Assembly: GCA_947500545.1 (NCBI GenBank)
Contig: CANMSO010000004.1
Span: 124,001-188,000, forward strand
DNA from: an uncultured Aquimarina sp.
GTDB lineage: Bacteria > Bacteroidota > Bacteroidia > Flavobacteriales > Flavobacteriaceae
Reading direction: 5' to 3'
DNA length: 64,000 nt
In this document: positions 1-8,265 of the stretch, piece by piece
Position numbering within the stretch: the stretch's first letter is position 1
How the letters are laid out: every line of letters starts with the position of its first letter
Notes under the pieces: generated by a model
The model's database searches: none
Seen by the model: only the letters and a program-made list of their open reading frames with translations
What the model was told of the DNA's origin: nothing
Position numbers and translations under genes: made by a program

Positions 1-470
1 AATGTATGCAACTCTGTACCTATACATAGCACCGGCACTTTCATTTCTTCTGCCAGTTCAGCATATAACATCATAAATTGCTCATACGATCTTTCAAAGG
101 TTTTCCATTCTTCTTCAGAATTCATTTTTATGTTCCCAGTAAACTCTCCTTGCCAAACCCAAATCTGTGGTTTTAGCATTACCTGGATTCCTCTTTCATT
201 AAGTAGTTCTATGGTTCTTTTAGCACCGTCTCTGCGCTCTCCCCACCATTGCCGTTTTATATTAAAAACCACGTTTGGTGTTTCTAAACTTCTTACAAAT
301 CCAAAAGGCATGACTGCCGCCCAATTTGCATTCACTTTTACAACGGGGTCTATAGCATCGGCATTAATTTCTCTAGGAGAGCCCACAAAACTAACTCCGT
401 TGATTTTGGGTTGTTGACCAGAACAATTAAAGAAAATGAAAGATAACAGCAGTAGAAAAAACTTCTTCAT
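1..470 (-). CDS. Glycoside hydrolase family 113-like lipoprotein (3' part outside window)
   Basis: Only the first 156 residues are in the window; the reading frame is open to base 1. The N-terminus is a lipoprotein signal peptide (MKKFFLLLLSFIFFNCSG) with the lipobox cysteine at residue 16, so the product is probably membrane-anchored by lipid. The body, with VNANWAAVMPFGFVR, then a conserved Trp/Arg-rich stretch, MLKPQIWVWQGEF and VLCIGTELHT, fits the TIM barrel of GH113 beta-mannanase-like enzymes. The Glu in GTEL would be the acid/base residue in such a fold. It starts 32 bases after the stop of the upstream beta-barrel gene, so co-transcription is likely. The family call is by motif memory from half a protein and is moderately sure. 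A mannanase role would suit the GH5 enzyme at the other end of the window. Confidence 0.6.
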   Translation of the reverse strand, partial: MKKFFLLLLSFIFFNCSGQQPKINGVSFVGSPREINADAIDPVVKVNANWAAVMPFGFVRSLETPNVVFNIKRQWWGERRDGAKRTIELLNERGIQVMLKPQIWVWQGEFTGNIKMNSEEEWKTFERSYEQFMMLYAELAEEMKVPVLCIGTELHT

Positions 471-502
471 TCTTGTTTTTTACCGCTGAAATTACAATTT
501 TA

Positions 503-1390
503 TTAGAATACTGCTCTTAATCCTATATTAAAAGTTTCTCCTAGGCCAGTCGCTTCTCCTCTTACAAAATTTGTATAAAGTGTTTCAATATTCAGCTCTT
601 TTGTAAGCTGATATTTGGCTCCTCCACCCAGGGCAGTAAAATTTTGATCAAAATCATTTCCCAAATCAATAAGTTGCGAATGCTGTGCTAATGCCAAAAC
701 TGTAAATTTTGAACTAGGGAAGTAACTAAAGAATACTCCTGGAGTAAGTCTAAGACTATTGTTAGCAAAACTATCTTCTTCTTTTCCAAAATTGAGTTCA
801 GAATTTAACTCTCCGAATACTTGAAATTTATTTCCTGTAAACGTATGATCATAGAAAAATCTATTTTGCCAGGTAAATCCATTTTGATCAAGGAATACTC
901 CATTTTCAACCTCATTATCTACTAACGGAATAAAGAAAGAACTCTGGATAGAAAAGTTATTTACAGTTGCAAAGGGAACAAATTTTACCGAAGGTGCAAT
1001 AGATGTTAATCCTGATCTAGCAGTACTACTTTCTCCATCAAATTTAAATACATCTAGTGCATCACGGTCAGCCACCACATTAGATCTAAATTCTAAGATA
1101 GCACCAACATTCCATCGCTTATTATTCCCCACTCCCGTATAGGCTTCAAGTGTAGAAGTAAAAAATGTTTGCCTTGGGATATCACGTTTCTCGCCTCCTG
1201 GACCAAAAAGGTCTTCGGTTTCTGTATATAAGTTATTAAACCATTTAATATCAAATTGACCTTTACCAATTAATTTAGATGGCGTTAAAGTTTGAATTAC
1301 AGATCCTTGATCATCATCTTGATCTTGAGCAAATCCTATTGCAAGAACAAAAAAACCTAATACTGCTAATACTATTTTTTTAGTTTTCAT
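503..1390 (-). CDS. Outer-membrane beta-barrel protein, function unknown
   Basis: A signal peptide (MKTKKIVLAVLGFFVLAIGFAQ) is followed by an acidic DQDDDQG stretch and about 260 residues of alternating aromatic/polar strands, ending in the phenylalanine typical of outer-membrane barrels (GLRAVF). An earlier in-frame ATG at 1411 would add MQIKLTK, but that prefix disrupts a normal signal peptide, so 1390 is chosen. It lies downstream of the DUF547 gene with an 84-base gap holding a near-palindrome (CAATATTAATTAATGTTG, 1452-1469), and 32 bases upstream of the GH113-like gene. No substrate can be inferred. It resembles flavobacterial porin or transporter-like proteins of unassigned role. Confidence 0.6.
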   Translation of the reverse strand: MKTKKIVLAVLGFFVLAIGFAQDQDDDQGSVIQTLTPSKLIGKGQFDIKWFNNLYTETEDLFGPGGEKRDIPRQTFFTSTLEAYTGVGNNKRWNVGAILEFRSNVVADRDALDVFKFDGESSTARSGLTSIAPSVKFVPFATVNNFSIQSSFFIPLVDNEVENGVFLDQNGFTWQNRFFYDHTFTGNKFQVFGELNSELNFGKEEDSFANNSLRLTPGVFFSYFPSSKFTVLALAQHSQLIDLGNDFDQNFTALGGGAKYQLTKELNIETLYTNFVRGEATGLGETFNIGLRAVF

Positions 1391-1474
1391 TTTTGTGAGT
1401 TTTATTTGCATAAGTATCCCCTTAAAGCATTCTTTTATAAGCGTACCTATCCAATATTAATTAATGTTGAAAAA

Positions 1475-2185
1475 TTATTTGATTTGATTTAAGCTCCAAT
1501 TATATGGATAATAAGATACTTTGGCACCTGTTGGTATTTTCTCTTTTCTAAACTTGTTTACGAAGTCAATTTCGGATCCATTCCTGGTGAAATCTACTTT
1601 ATACCATTCAAAAATCTGAGACAATTGCACTTTTTTTCCTTTAACTTTTATAAAATTAGGATTGTTCAGAGATTTTGTTGTTTGGCCTTCTAATTGTTGC
1701 TCTAAAATAGCCGGTTTATACGCAGAAGCAATTATAGGAGGACATCCTAATCCAGCGCATACTAATACGAAATGAAAACGCGCTTCTCCTGGGAAGTTTT
1801 TACGAAGTATCTTATTTTCTAAGTCATTAAGTGTTGTTGTTTTTCCGCCCAAACTATAAGTAGTTTTATCAAAAAAACCTTTAATATTTGTTGGCGATTT
1901 AACAGGGTATTTATTTACCACACCTTTGATTACTGCAAGATTATACGCATTAATATAAAATGCCTGAAAAGTCTTAGGTTTACTCTTTGACACACTTATT
2001 TTAGAGGCAATATCTAACAATTGATCCAAAGAAGAAGGATCTTTCTTTATAGCACTATATTTTACTTTACCATTAGACACATACGTCTTGAAAAAAGCAT
2101 CTGCCTTTGCAAAAAAGTCCGCAGTACTTTGAGAAAACCCTAATTGTGTCGAGAAAATAAATGCTAAGATTATTATCTTTTTCAT
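1475..2185 (-). CDS. DUF547 domain secreted protein
   Basis: This 236-residue protein starts with a signal peptide (MKKIIILAFIFSTQLGFSQ). It then shows the DUF547 hallmarks in order: FYINAYNLAVIKGV near residue 75, DLENKILRKNF near 120, RFHFVLVCAGLGCPPI near 138, and LSQIFEWYKVDF near 195. The Cys in the CPP motif and the following SAY are among the most conserved positions of the family. The biochemical role of DUF547 is not established; some relatives sit beside redox or membrane genes. The export signal places it in the periplasm or outside. It is the first gene of a possible minus-strand group with the beta-barrel and GH113-like genes, and it is divergent from the FAD oxidoreductase. Confidence 0.8.
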   Translation of the reverse strand: MKKIIILAFIFSTQLGFSQSTADFFAKADAFFKTYVSNGKVKYSAIKKDPSSLDQLLDIASKISVSKSKPKTFQAFYINAYNLAVIKGVVNKYPVKSPTNIKGFFDKTTYSLGGKTTTLNDLENKILRKNFPGEARFHFVLVCAGLGCPPIIASAYKPAILEQQLEGQTTKSLNNPNFIKVKGKKVQLSQIFEWYKVDFTRNGSEIDFVNKFRKEKIPTGAKVSYYPYNWSLNQIK

Positions 2186-2503
2186 GATTTACCATTTATC
2201 AGTTTAATAGAAAACTGCATTTAAATTATATTTTAAAATGTTAAAATTTACCTCGGTAACGGGCATTCAGTCGAACAACAAATCAGCAACTTACAAACTA
2301 AGTAACATTTATTTTTTTAACTAATCTATTGACTAAATAGAAATAAAACAAGTTCGAAAAATGATATGTCTCCTTACAAAATCAATAGATTTTTAGATTC
2401 ATTCTAAATTAATTTGACCGCTTAAGTTCTTATATTTATGTGCGACTTACTTACAGAAGTGTTCACTTCTCTAGTAAATATTGACAATCAACAATCATCT
2501 TTT
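2186..2503. other. Divergent intergenic region
   Basis: About 320 bases between the divergent DUF547 and FAD-oxidoreductase genes. It should hold both promoters. On the plus strand TATATTTA at 2431-2438 differs by one base from the TAnnTTTG -7 box; the nearest upstream TTTG (2413-2416) is spaced too closely to be a good -33 element. I see no RNA gene or convincing repeat. Confidence 0.35.
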
Positions 2504-3805
2504 ATGGAACATATTGTAATTATCGGCAATGGAATTTCAGGAGTTACTGCTGCCAGGCACATACGTAAATTGTCTGACAAAAGAATTACTATAATTTCTG
2601 CCGAAACCGATTATTTCTTTTCGCGTACTGCACTTATGTACATCTACATGGGTCATATGAAGTTTGAACATACACAACCTTACGAGAACTGGTTTTGGAA
2701 AAAAAATAGAATAGAACTTAAAAGTGGTTTTGTGTCTAAAGTAAATCATCAAGCTAATAAACTGGAGTTCTCTAACGGAGAAACTCTTGCATACGATAAA
2801 CTCATTATTGCCGTAGGCTCTAAACCCAATAAGTTTGGATGGCCTGGTCAGGATCTTGATGGTGTCATGGGAATGTATCATAAACAAGACCTTGAAAATC
2901 TCGAAAAGCATGCTCCAAACAATAAAGTATGTAAACGTGCCGTAGTCGTAGGCGGTGGATTGATTGGTATCGAATTAGTAGAGATGCTACATTCTAGAGG
3001 TATTCCTGTAACATTTTTGGTTAGAGAAGAAAGCTTCTGGAACGCTGTATTACCTGCCGGTGAAAGTGGTATGATTAATAGACATATAAACAACCATCAT
3101 ATCGACCTAAGATTAGGAGTAAACTTAAAAGAAATTATTGCAGATGAAAATGGCAAGGCTAAAGCTGTAGTTGTCCAAGAAACCGGAGAAGTAATTGATT
3201 GTGATGTAGTAGGACTTACACCGGGTGTATCACCTAATGTAGATTTCTTAAAAGATTCTGGTATCGAATTAGGTCGTGGAGTAAAAGTAAATCGATTTCT
3301 CGAAACCAATACCCCAAATATATATGCAATAGGAGACTGTGCAGAACAGCATGAAGCTATCGGAAACCGCAGGCCTATAGAAGCCGTTTGGTACACAGGC
3401 CGTATGATGGGTGAAACTGTTGCGCAAACCATATGTGGAAATAAAATTGAATATAAACCAGGCCATTGGTTTAATAGTGCTAAGTTTTTGGATATAGAAT
3501 ATCAAACCTACGGTTGGGTATTTGGGCAACCCAAAGAATACGAGCAACAGTTTCATTGGATACACCAGGATGATACTAAGTGCATAACGGTATCTTATCA
3601 TAAAGAAACTCAGGAATTTTTAGGAATAAATACTTTCGGAATAAGGATGCGTCATGAGGTTTTTGATCGATGGTTGACAGAAAAAAGGGATGTGAATTAT
3701 ATAATGCAACATTTGGCTGAAGCCAATTTTGACCCAGAATTCTATTCGGTTTATGAATCTGATATCCTATCAGCCTATAAAAAATCGCAACTTCAAACAA
3801 CATAA
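2504..3805 (+). CDS. FAD-dependent pyridine-nucleotide-disulfide-type oxidoreductase
   Basis: The 433-residue product has an N-terminal FAD-binding Rossmann motif (IVIIGNGISGVTAARHIR), a second nucleotide-binding motif for NAD(P)H near residue 147 (VVVGGGLIGIELVEML), and the family's flavin-contacting IYAIGDCAE near residue 273. This is the layout of NADH:acceptor reductases related to nitrite reductase large subunits and rubredoxin reductases. There is no redox-active CxxxxC pair. An upstream in-frame ATG (2438) exists, but the -7-like box TATATTTA overlaps it and the FAD motif normally begins within a few residues, so the start at 2504 is preferred. It lies 51 bases upstream of the polyferredoxin gene and probably feeds electrons to or takes them from that membrane protein. 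Confidence 0.8.
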   Translation: MEHIVIIGNGISGVTAARHIRKLSDKRITIISAETDYFFSRTALMYIYMGHMKFEHTQPYENWFWKKNRIELKSGFVSKVNHQANKLEFSNGETLAYDKLIIAVGSKPNKFGWPGQDLDGVMGMYHKQDLENLEKHAPNNKVCKRAVVVGGGLIGIELVEMLHSRGIPVTFLVREESFWNAVLPAGESGMINRHINNHHIDLRLGVNLKEIIADENGKAKAVVVQETGEVIDCDVVGLTPGVSPNVDFLKDSGIELGRGVKVNRFLETNTPNIYAIGDCAEQHEAIGNRRPIEAVWYTGRMMGETVAQTICGNKIEYKPGHWFNSAKFLDIEYQTYGWVFGQPKEYEQQFHWIHQDDTKCITVSYHKETQEFLGINTFGIRMRHEVFDRWLTEKRDVNYIMQHLAEANFDPEFYSVYESDILSAYKKSQLQTT

Positions 3806-3856
3806 AAATTTTATGATCGTAGACTATAATGACACGATCAGTTAAAACATAAAAAA

Positions 3857-5455
3857 ATGAGTAATAAATTAGATCATAGCATGTCACTTGCTAATCCCGA
3901 AGCCAAAGGGATTTCGACAAAGCAAAAAATAGCATTAGCAATCGGTTTAGTTGGGCTTTTTATTTTGGCCCTGGCATTATTTAATTCTAACTTTCCAAAT
4001 CAAGGAGCATTTTTGACAATCGCTCTAGGATTAATTACTGCAGGAACTATCTTATTTGCAAATGATGCTTATCTAACCAAACTAGAGGGAATCAAAAATG
4101 ATGGTGTTTGGTTTAAATCTATATCATCGAGAGGGGTTATAGGATGGCTTACGGGAGTTGGGTTAACTACATTCTATATCGTCTTGTATTTTTATTCAGA
4201 GTTACTGGGATTGGGAACCAATGGTGAAGCCAATACAGGGTTAGTAGCATTATTTGATCCATTAAGTAGATTATTAAGCGGTAATCCTGCCAGTCAATGG
4301 TTTGTTTATGGAACTTTATACACTATTGCTATTATAGCTTTTGGGTACAAGTTTATATTAAAATACAGGCACAATAGATACCAACAGATCAGAACCTTTT
4401 CGGTTATGTTTTTTCAATTAGGGTTTGCATTCCTGATCCCCGAATTTATGGCTAGACTAAATTCTGAAACATTTAAACTACCGTATTACGATTTAAAAAA
4501 TGTATGGCCTCTTAACTATTATAACTTCGAGCAATATAGAATCGATGAATTTATTAATGCTGGTAATATTGGATTAGGGTTATTAATCTTTGGGGTCGCT
4601 TCTATATTTATTATTACACCAATTCTTACTTACAAATATGGAAAAAGATGGTACTGTTCGTGGGTTTGTGGATGCGGAGGACTGGCCGAAACAGCAGGAG
4701 ATTCTTTTAGACAACTATCCAGTAAAAAAGTAAGTGCATGGAAATTAGAACGCTGGTTAATCCATACTGTATTGGTATTCGCTGTGGTAATGACTACCGC
4801 TGTAGTGTATACATATCTAGGTTATGATCCTAATAAATACTGGCTTACTAAGAATGTATTTCTTATGAGCGTAGCCGGATTCCTAACCTTTATTTTTATT
4901 GGCGTAATGCTATTTAAGAGAAAAGAGCTTGGTAAAGATGCTCGTTACGGAGCCATTGGATACTTTGCTGTAATCATGTTATTAATTGGTATTCATGTTT
5001 TTGGTGATGGAGGCAAGATCTTTTTCCTTAAAGCAGAAACGCTTAGATCTTCTTATGGATTTTTAATTGGATCTATCTTTTCGGGAGTAATTGGTACTGG
5101 TTTTTATCCCATTCTAGGAAACAGAGCATGGTGTAGGTTTGGTTGCCCGATGGCCGCGATCCTTGGATTTCAGCAACGACTGTTTTCAAAATTCAGAATT
5201 ACTACTAACGGAGGACAATGTATCTCTTGTGGTAACTGTTCTACCTATTGTGAGATGGGAATCGATGTAAGAGCTTATGCACAAAAAGGTGAAAATATCG
5301 TGAGATCAAGTTGTGTAGGGTGTGGAATCTGTTCTGCAGTTTGCCCAAGAGGAGTACTTAAACTTGAAAATGATAAATTAGACGGAAGAATAAGTTCTAA
5401 TGAGATCTTACTAGGTAATGATGTAGATCTTATGGATTACGTAAATAAAAAATAG
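3857..5455 (+). CDS. NapH/NosR-like membrane 4Fe-4S electron-transfer protein
   Basis: The 532-residue protein has several transmembrane helices. Two cysteine clusters sit near helix ends: C267, C271 and C273 in WYCSWVCGCGG, and C426/C430 in WCRFGCP. A C-terminal two-cluster ferredoxin carries C455/C458/C461/C465 and C486/C489/C492/C496. The order (helices, CxxxC motifs, then ferredoxin) matches polyferredoxins such as NapH and the C-terminal part of NosR, which pass electrons across or along the inner membrane. The last Cys of the first ferredoxin motif is followed by Glu rather than Pro. It follows the FAD oxidoreductase by 51 bases, so the two likely form one NAD(P)H-linked electron route. 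No terminal reductase is nearby, so the acceptor is unknown. Confidence 0.75.
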   Translation: MSNKLDHSMSLANPEAKGISTKQKIALAIGLVGLFILALALFNSNFPNQGAFLTIALGLITAGTILFANDAYLTKLEGIKNDGVWFKSISSRGVIGWLTGVGLTTFYIVLYFYSELLGLGTNGEANTGLVALFDPLSRLLSGNPASQWFVYGTLYTIAIIAFGYKFILKYRHNRYQQIRTFSVMFFQLGFAFLIPEFMARLNSETFKLPYYDLKNVWPLNYYNFEQYRIDEFINAGNIGLGLLIFGVASIFIITPILTYKYGKRWYCSWVCGCGGLAETAGDSFRQLSSKKVSAWKLERWLIHTVLVFAVVMTTAVVYTYLGYDPNKYWLTKNVFLMSVAGFLTFIFIGVMLFKRKELGKDARYGAIGYFAVIMLLIGIHVFGDGGKIFFLKAETLRSSYGFLIGSIFSGVIGTGFYPILGNRAWCRFGCPMAAILGFQQRLFSKFRITTNGGQCISCGNCSTYCEMGIDVRAYAQKGENIVRSSCVGCGICSAVCPRGVLKLENDKLDGRISSNEILLGNDVDLMDYVNKK

Positions 5456-5475
5456 TTTATTGGATAAAATTGAAG

Positions 5476-5525
5476 CTAAAAATTACACCTCTTAATTGTA
5501 TATATTAATGAGGTGTAATTTTTAG
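5476..5525. terminator. Bidirectional terminator hairpin
   Basis: A 16-bp perfect inverted repeat (CTAAAAATTACACCTC at 5476-5491 and its complement at 5510-5525) sits between the convergent polyferredoxin and histidine-kinase genes. The A/T-rich outer stem supplies a U-run on either strand. Confidence 0.75.
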
Positions 5526-5528
5526 TTA

Positions 5529-6794
5529 TTAACAGGCTTGTTGACTAACCGGGAAATACATGCAAATGGTGGTCCCTTGGTTATACTGACTCTGTATCTC
5601 GAATATCCCGTTTTGTTTTTCGACCAATTTTTTAGAGATGCTTAATCCATAACCACTGCCTTTTTCATTATCGGTACCTACAGTACTTTCATTTTTGTCA
5701 TTAACAAAAAGCATATTTAACCTTTTCTCACTTATCCCTATACCATTGTCTACAATATCAATTCTGATCTGATCACCTACTTTTTCTGATTGTACGATGA
5801 TTTCAGAACCTATGTGAGAAAATTTAATAGCATTCGCAATTAAATTCCTCATTACAGTTTCCATCATCATAGGATTTATAGTAAGTTCTAAATGATCAGG
5901 GATATTATTAATCAATGTAATTTCTTTTTTCTTTCTTTTAATTTCAGAAAAATCAAAAACACGCTTGATTGTAGCACTTAGGTATGTTTTTTCTAATGAA
6001 ACCTCATATTTATGTTGGTAAGTATTCCCCCACTGTAGCAAATCTTCCAGTAATTGATTTCCTTTATCTGCAGATTCAATTAATAAGGATCTTATTTCTT
6101 CTCTTTCAGATTCATCCTCTACTTCGTTTATCATTTCCACTAGTGATTTAAGCTGAAAAAAGGGAGTTCGTAGATCATGACCAATAATTCTAAAAAGCTG
6201 ATCCTTTGCAAGATTCATCTTTTTAAGTTCTTCATTTTGATCTTTTATTAGAATATTGGCTTCCTTTACTTTTTGAACTAATCTTACAAAAGCACTTTGA
6301 CCCGCATATGTCATTACACCTGAACCACATACAATCATACCATGATAAATAAACTTATCAATTGCATAACTATTTCCAACAGTAAAATAACAGCAAATGA
6401 CAAAAAATAGATTAAAAATCAATAAATTCTTTACCTCTTTATAGTGAACCAACATTAATAACGATAAAATCATTTCTGCTTGCAGAAAATTAGGTTCAAA
6501 TCTAAAATTAGGGTCATAAGCTCCAATAATAAATGTTATTGCAACTGCCCCTACAATAGCGTATATTGCTACTGGGAACAGACTTGATTTCTGTATAAGT
6601 GAAAATCTATATAGCAATAATCCTAATGCTATAATGGCTAAAGCACATATATCTCTTATAAAGTAACTACTATAACCTCCTTCTAGGAACTCATTAATGC
6701 TATGAATAAATGTGCCTGGGGCTATAATAAAAATGATAGGAGTAAGTACACTATCAAATTTAAAAAATGGGTATTTTTTTTTCATACATAACAT
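5529..6794 (-). CDS. Membrane sensor histidine kinase
   Basis: About 170 residues of hydrophobic helices (roughly six) with little extracytoplasmic sequence come first. A short coiled coil (near 175-200) leads to the HisKA dimerisation motif RIIGHDLRTPFFQLKSL with the phospho-accepting His. The HATPase region follows: NLIANAIKF (N box), DNGIGIS (G1) and GSGYGLSISKKLVEK (G2). There is no receiver domain or linked response regulator, so it is an orphan kinase and its partner must lie elsewhere. The sensor region resembles multi-helix sensors that detect signals within the membrane, but no ligand can be named. ATG codons at 6794 and 6785 are both possible starts; the second (MKKKYPFF) may be the real one. 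It converges on the polyferredoxin gene across a strong hairpin. Confidence 0.85.
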   Translation of the reverse strand: MLCMKKKYPFFKFDSVLTPIIFIIAPGTFIHSINEFLEGGYSSYFIRDICALAIIALGLLLYRFSLIQKSSLFPVAIYAIVGAVAITFIIGAYDPNFRFEPNFLQAEMILSLLMLVHYKEVKNLLIFNLFFVICCYFTVGNSYAIDKFIYHGMIVCGSGVMTYAGQSAFVRLVQKVKEANILIKDQNEELKKMNLAKDQLFRIIGHDLRTPFFQLKSLVEMINEVEDESEREEIRSLLIESADKGNQLLEDLLQWGNTYQHKYEVSLEKTYLSATIKRVFDFSEIKRKKKEITLINNIPDHLELTINPMMMETVMRNLIANAIKFSHIGSEIIVQSEKVGDQIRIDIVDNGIGISEKRLNMLFVNDKNESTVGTDNEKGSGYGLSISKKLVEKQNGIFEIQSQYNQGTTICMYFPVSQQAC

Positions 6795-7026
6795 ATTATA
6801 ACAGTTATAAGCCCATTATATCAATCCATCACTAGATAAGTGATGTTAAACCCCAAAAAAACATGTGGCAATTTAACATAAAATTTAAATAAAAGAAAGA
6901 AATGACTTACTTTTTAACGTTAAAAATTAGATTTTTTATCCTTTAAAGCTTATTTATATCGTTAAAATACACAAATACCGAATCAATAGTTGTTAATCAT
7001 GAATATAGATTATATCTAAAAAAGTC

Positions 7027-7034
7027 TATTTTTG
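7027..7034 (+). promoter_or_regulatory. Candidate -7 box for the MORN-glycosyltransferase operon
   Basis: TATTTTTG matches the Bacteroidetes TAnnTTTG box exactly and lies 54 bases before the first gene of the operon. I do not find a well-spaced -33 TTG. Confidence 0.4.
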
Positions 7035-7087
7035 TGTTAGTAACAGTTTTTATTTTCGTCTAAGGAACTTTATACAAACCCATCATT

Positions 7088-7570
7088 ATGATTGAAAAGT
7101 TTTTCATACTCATTCTTTTTGTTTCTTTTTCGGGACACCCGGTAATTTCTAAAAAAGATTACCATTATGAATATTATGCCAACGGAACAATAAAGGCTGA
7201 GGGTTGGAAAGTAGCTGGAGGCAAAGTTGATTTCTGGCACTTCTATCACACCAATGGCAAAGTTTCACACGAAGGGCATTTCAAGAATAATAAAAAGAAT
7301 GGGTACTGGTATTTTTATTCTGAAGAAAGTAAACTACTCAAAGAAGGACATTTTATCAACGATAAAGCCGAAAAGTGGTGGATTATTTACGATATTGCGG
7401 CCGGAATAACCCGTAAGTACCAATATAAAAACAATAAAAAAGAAGGGTATTGTTTACTGTATAAAAAAAACAAACTTTTTAAAGCTGAGCTATACATCGA
7501 TAATAAGAAAACTGGTGAATGGACTGATGTATTTAGTTTTAAAAGAGATAATCCCAACGCTTCCCTATAA
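7088..7570 (+). CDS. Secreted MORN-repeat (YwqK-like) protein
   Basis: The 160-residue protein has a signal peptide and at least five copies of a MORN-type repeat, each carrying a G-x-W-x-x-Y/F core (for example NKKNGYWYFY, GEWTDVF) with intervening EGHFKN-type turns. Such proteins are often labelled YwqK antitoxin-like, but in flavobacteria they mostly look like exported scaffolds; no toxin gene is present here. It is the first gene of an operon: the next gene, a glycosyltransferase, begins only two bases after its stop. A role near the membrane in polysaccharide or glycolipid assembly is inferred only from this context. Confidence 0.7.
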   Translation: MIEKFFILILFVSFSGHPVISKKDYHYEYYANGTIKAEGWKVAGGKVDFWHFYHTNGKVSHEGHFKNNKKNGYWYFYSEESKLLKEGHFINDKAEKWWIIYDIAAGITRKYQYKNNKKEGYCLLYKKNKLFKAELYIDNKKTGEWTDVFSFKRDNPNASL

Positions 7571-7572
7571 AA

Positions 7573-8265
7573 ATGCCTCCAATTATAAAAGTTATCATAC
7601 CTGCTTTTAACGAAGAAGATTCAATTGCTCATGTGATCAATGAGATCCCTGATATCGTATCTGAAGTCATTGTTGTGAGTAATAATTCTACAGATAGTAC
7701 AGAAAGTGTTGCAAAAAAAGCGGGAGCAACGGTTCTAAAAGAAGAACGAAAAGGATATGGATATGCATGTCTGAAAGGAATGGAATACATTGCATCAAAA
7801 GATATTACACCCGAAATAGTGGTTTTCTTAGATGGTGACTATAGTGATTATCCTAAGGAGCTTGTTAAAATTGTCGCTCCTATCATAGATAATGATATTG
7901 ATATGGTAATTGGATCCAGGGTAAAAGAATTGCGAGAACCAGGTTCAATGACATTTCCTCAAATTTTTGGTAACTGGCTAGCTACAAGCTTAATGAAGCT
8001 TTTTTTTAATGCAAAATTTACCGATCTTGGCCCTTTCAGAGCTATCAAATACGATAGGCTTTTGGCTTTGGAAATGGTAGATAAAACCTATGGTTGGACT
8101 GTAGAGATGCAACTCAAAGCATTAAAAAAGAAATATTCATATATCGAGGTCCCAGTATCTTACAAAAAGAGAATAGGTGTCTCAAAAGTTTCAGGAACCA
8201 TAAAAGGTGCTATATTTGCAGGCGTTAAGATTTTAAGTTGGATTTTTAAATATAGCTTTGCATAA
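7573..8265 (+). CDS. GT2 glycosyltransferase, polyprenyl-phosphate-sugar synthase type
   Basis: The 230-residue protein has the compact GT-A fold of family 2: VIIPAFNEEDSIAHVI at the N-terminus, VSNNSTDSTE, and the metal-binding DGD in VVFLDGDYSDYP near residue 90. There are no clear transmembrane helices apart from an amphipathic C-terminus. Length and motifs fit enzymes like dolichol-phosphate mannose or glucose synthase, which transfer a sugar from a nucleotide donor to a polyprenyl phosphate. That would provide the lipid-linked sugar donor used by the GT87-like integral membrane transferase two genes downstream. Its stop overlaps the next start (TAATG), indicating translational coupling. 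Confidence 0.8.
   Translation: MPPIIKVIIPAFNEEDSIAHVINEIPDIVSEVIVVSNNSTDSTESVAKKAGATVLKEERKGYGYACLKGMEYIASKDITPEIVVFLDGDYSDYPKELVKIVAPIIDNDIDMVIGSRVKELREPGSMTFPQIFGNWLATSLMKLFFNAKFTDLGPFRAIKYDRLLALEMVDKTYGWTVEMQLKALKKKYSYIEVPVSYKKRIGVSKVSGTIKGAIFAGVKILSWIFKYSFA

Noticed and set aside
130..417. Plus-strand 95-residue frame at the left edge
   Set aside because: Antisense to the GH113-like lipoprotein, whose signal peptide and fold motifs are clear on the minus strand.
7088..7570. YwqK-like protein as the antitoxin of a toxin-antitoxin pair
   Set aside because: It has a signal peptide, no adjacent toxin, and is fused by spacing to a glycosyltransferase operon.
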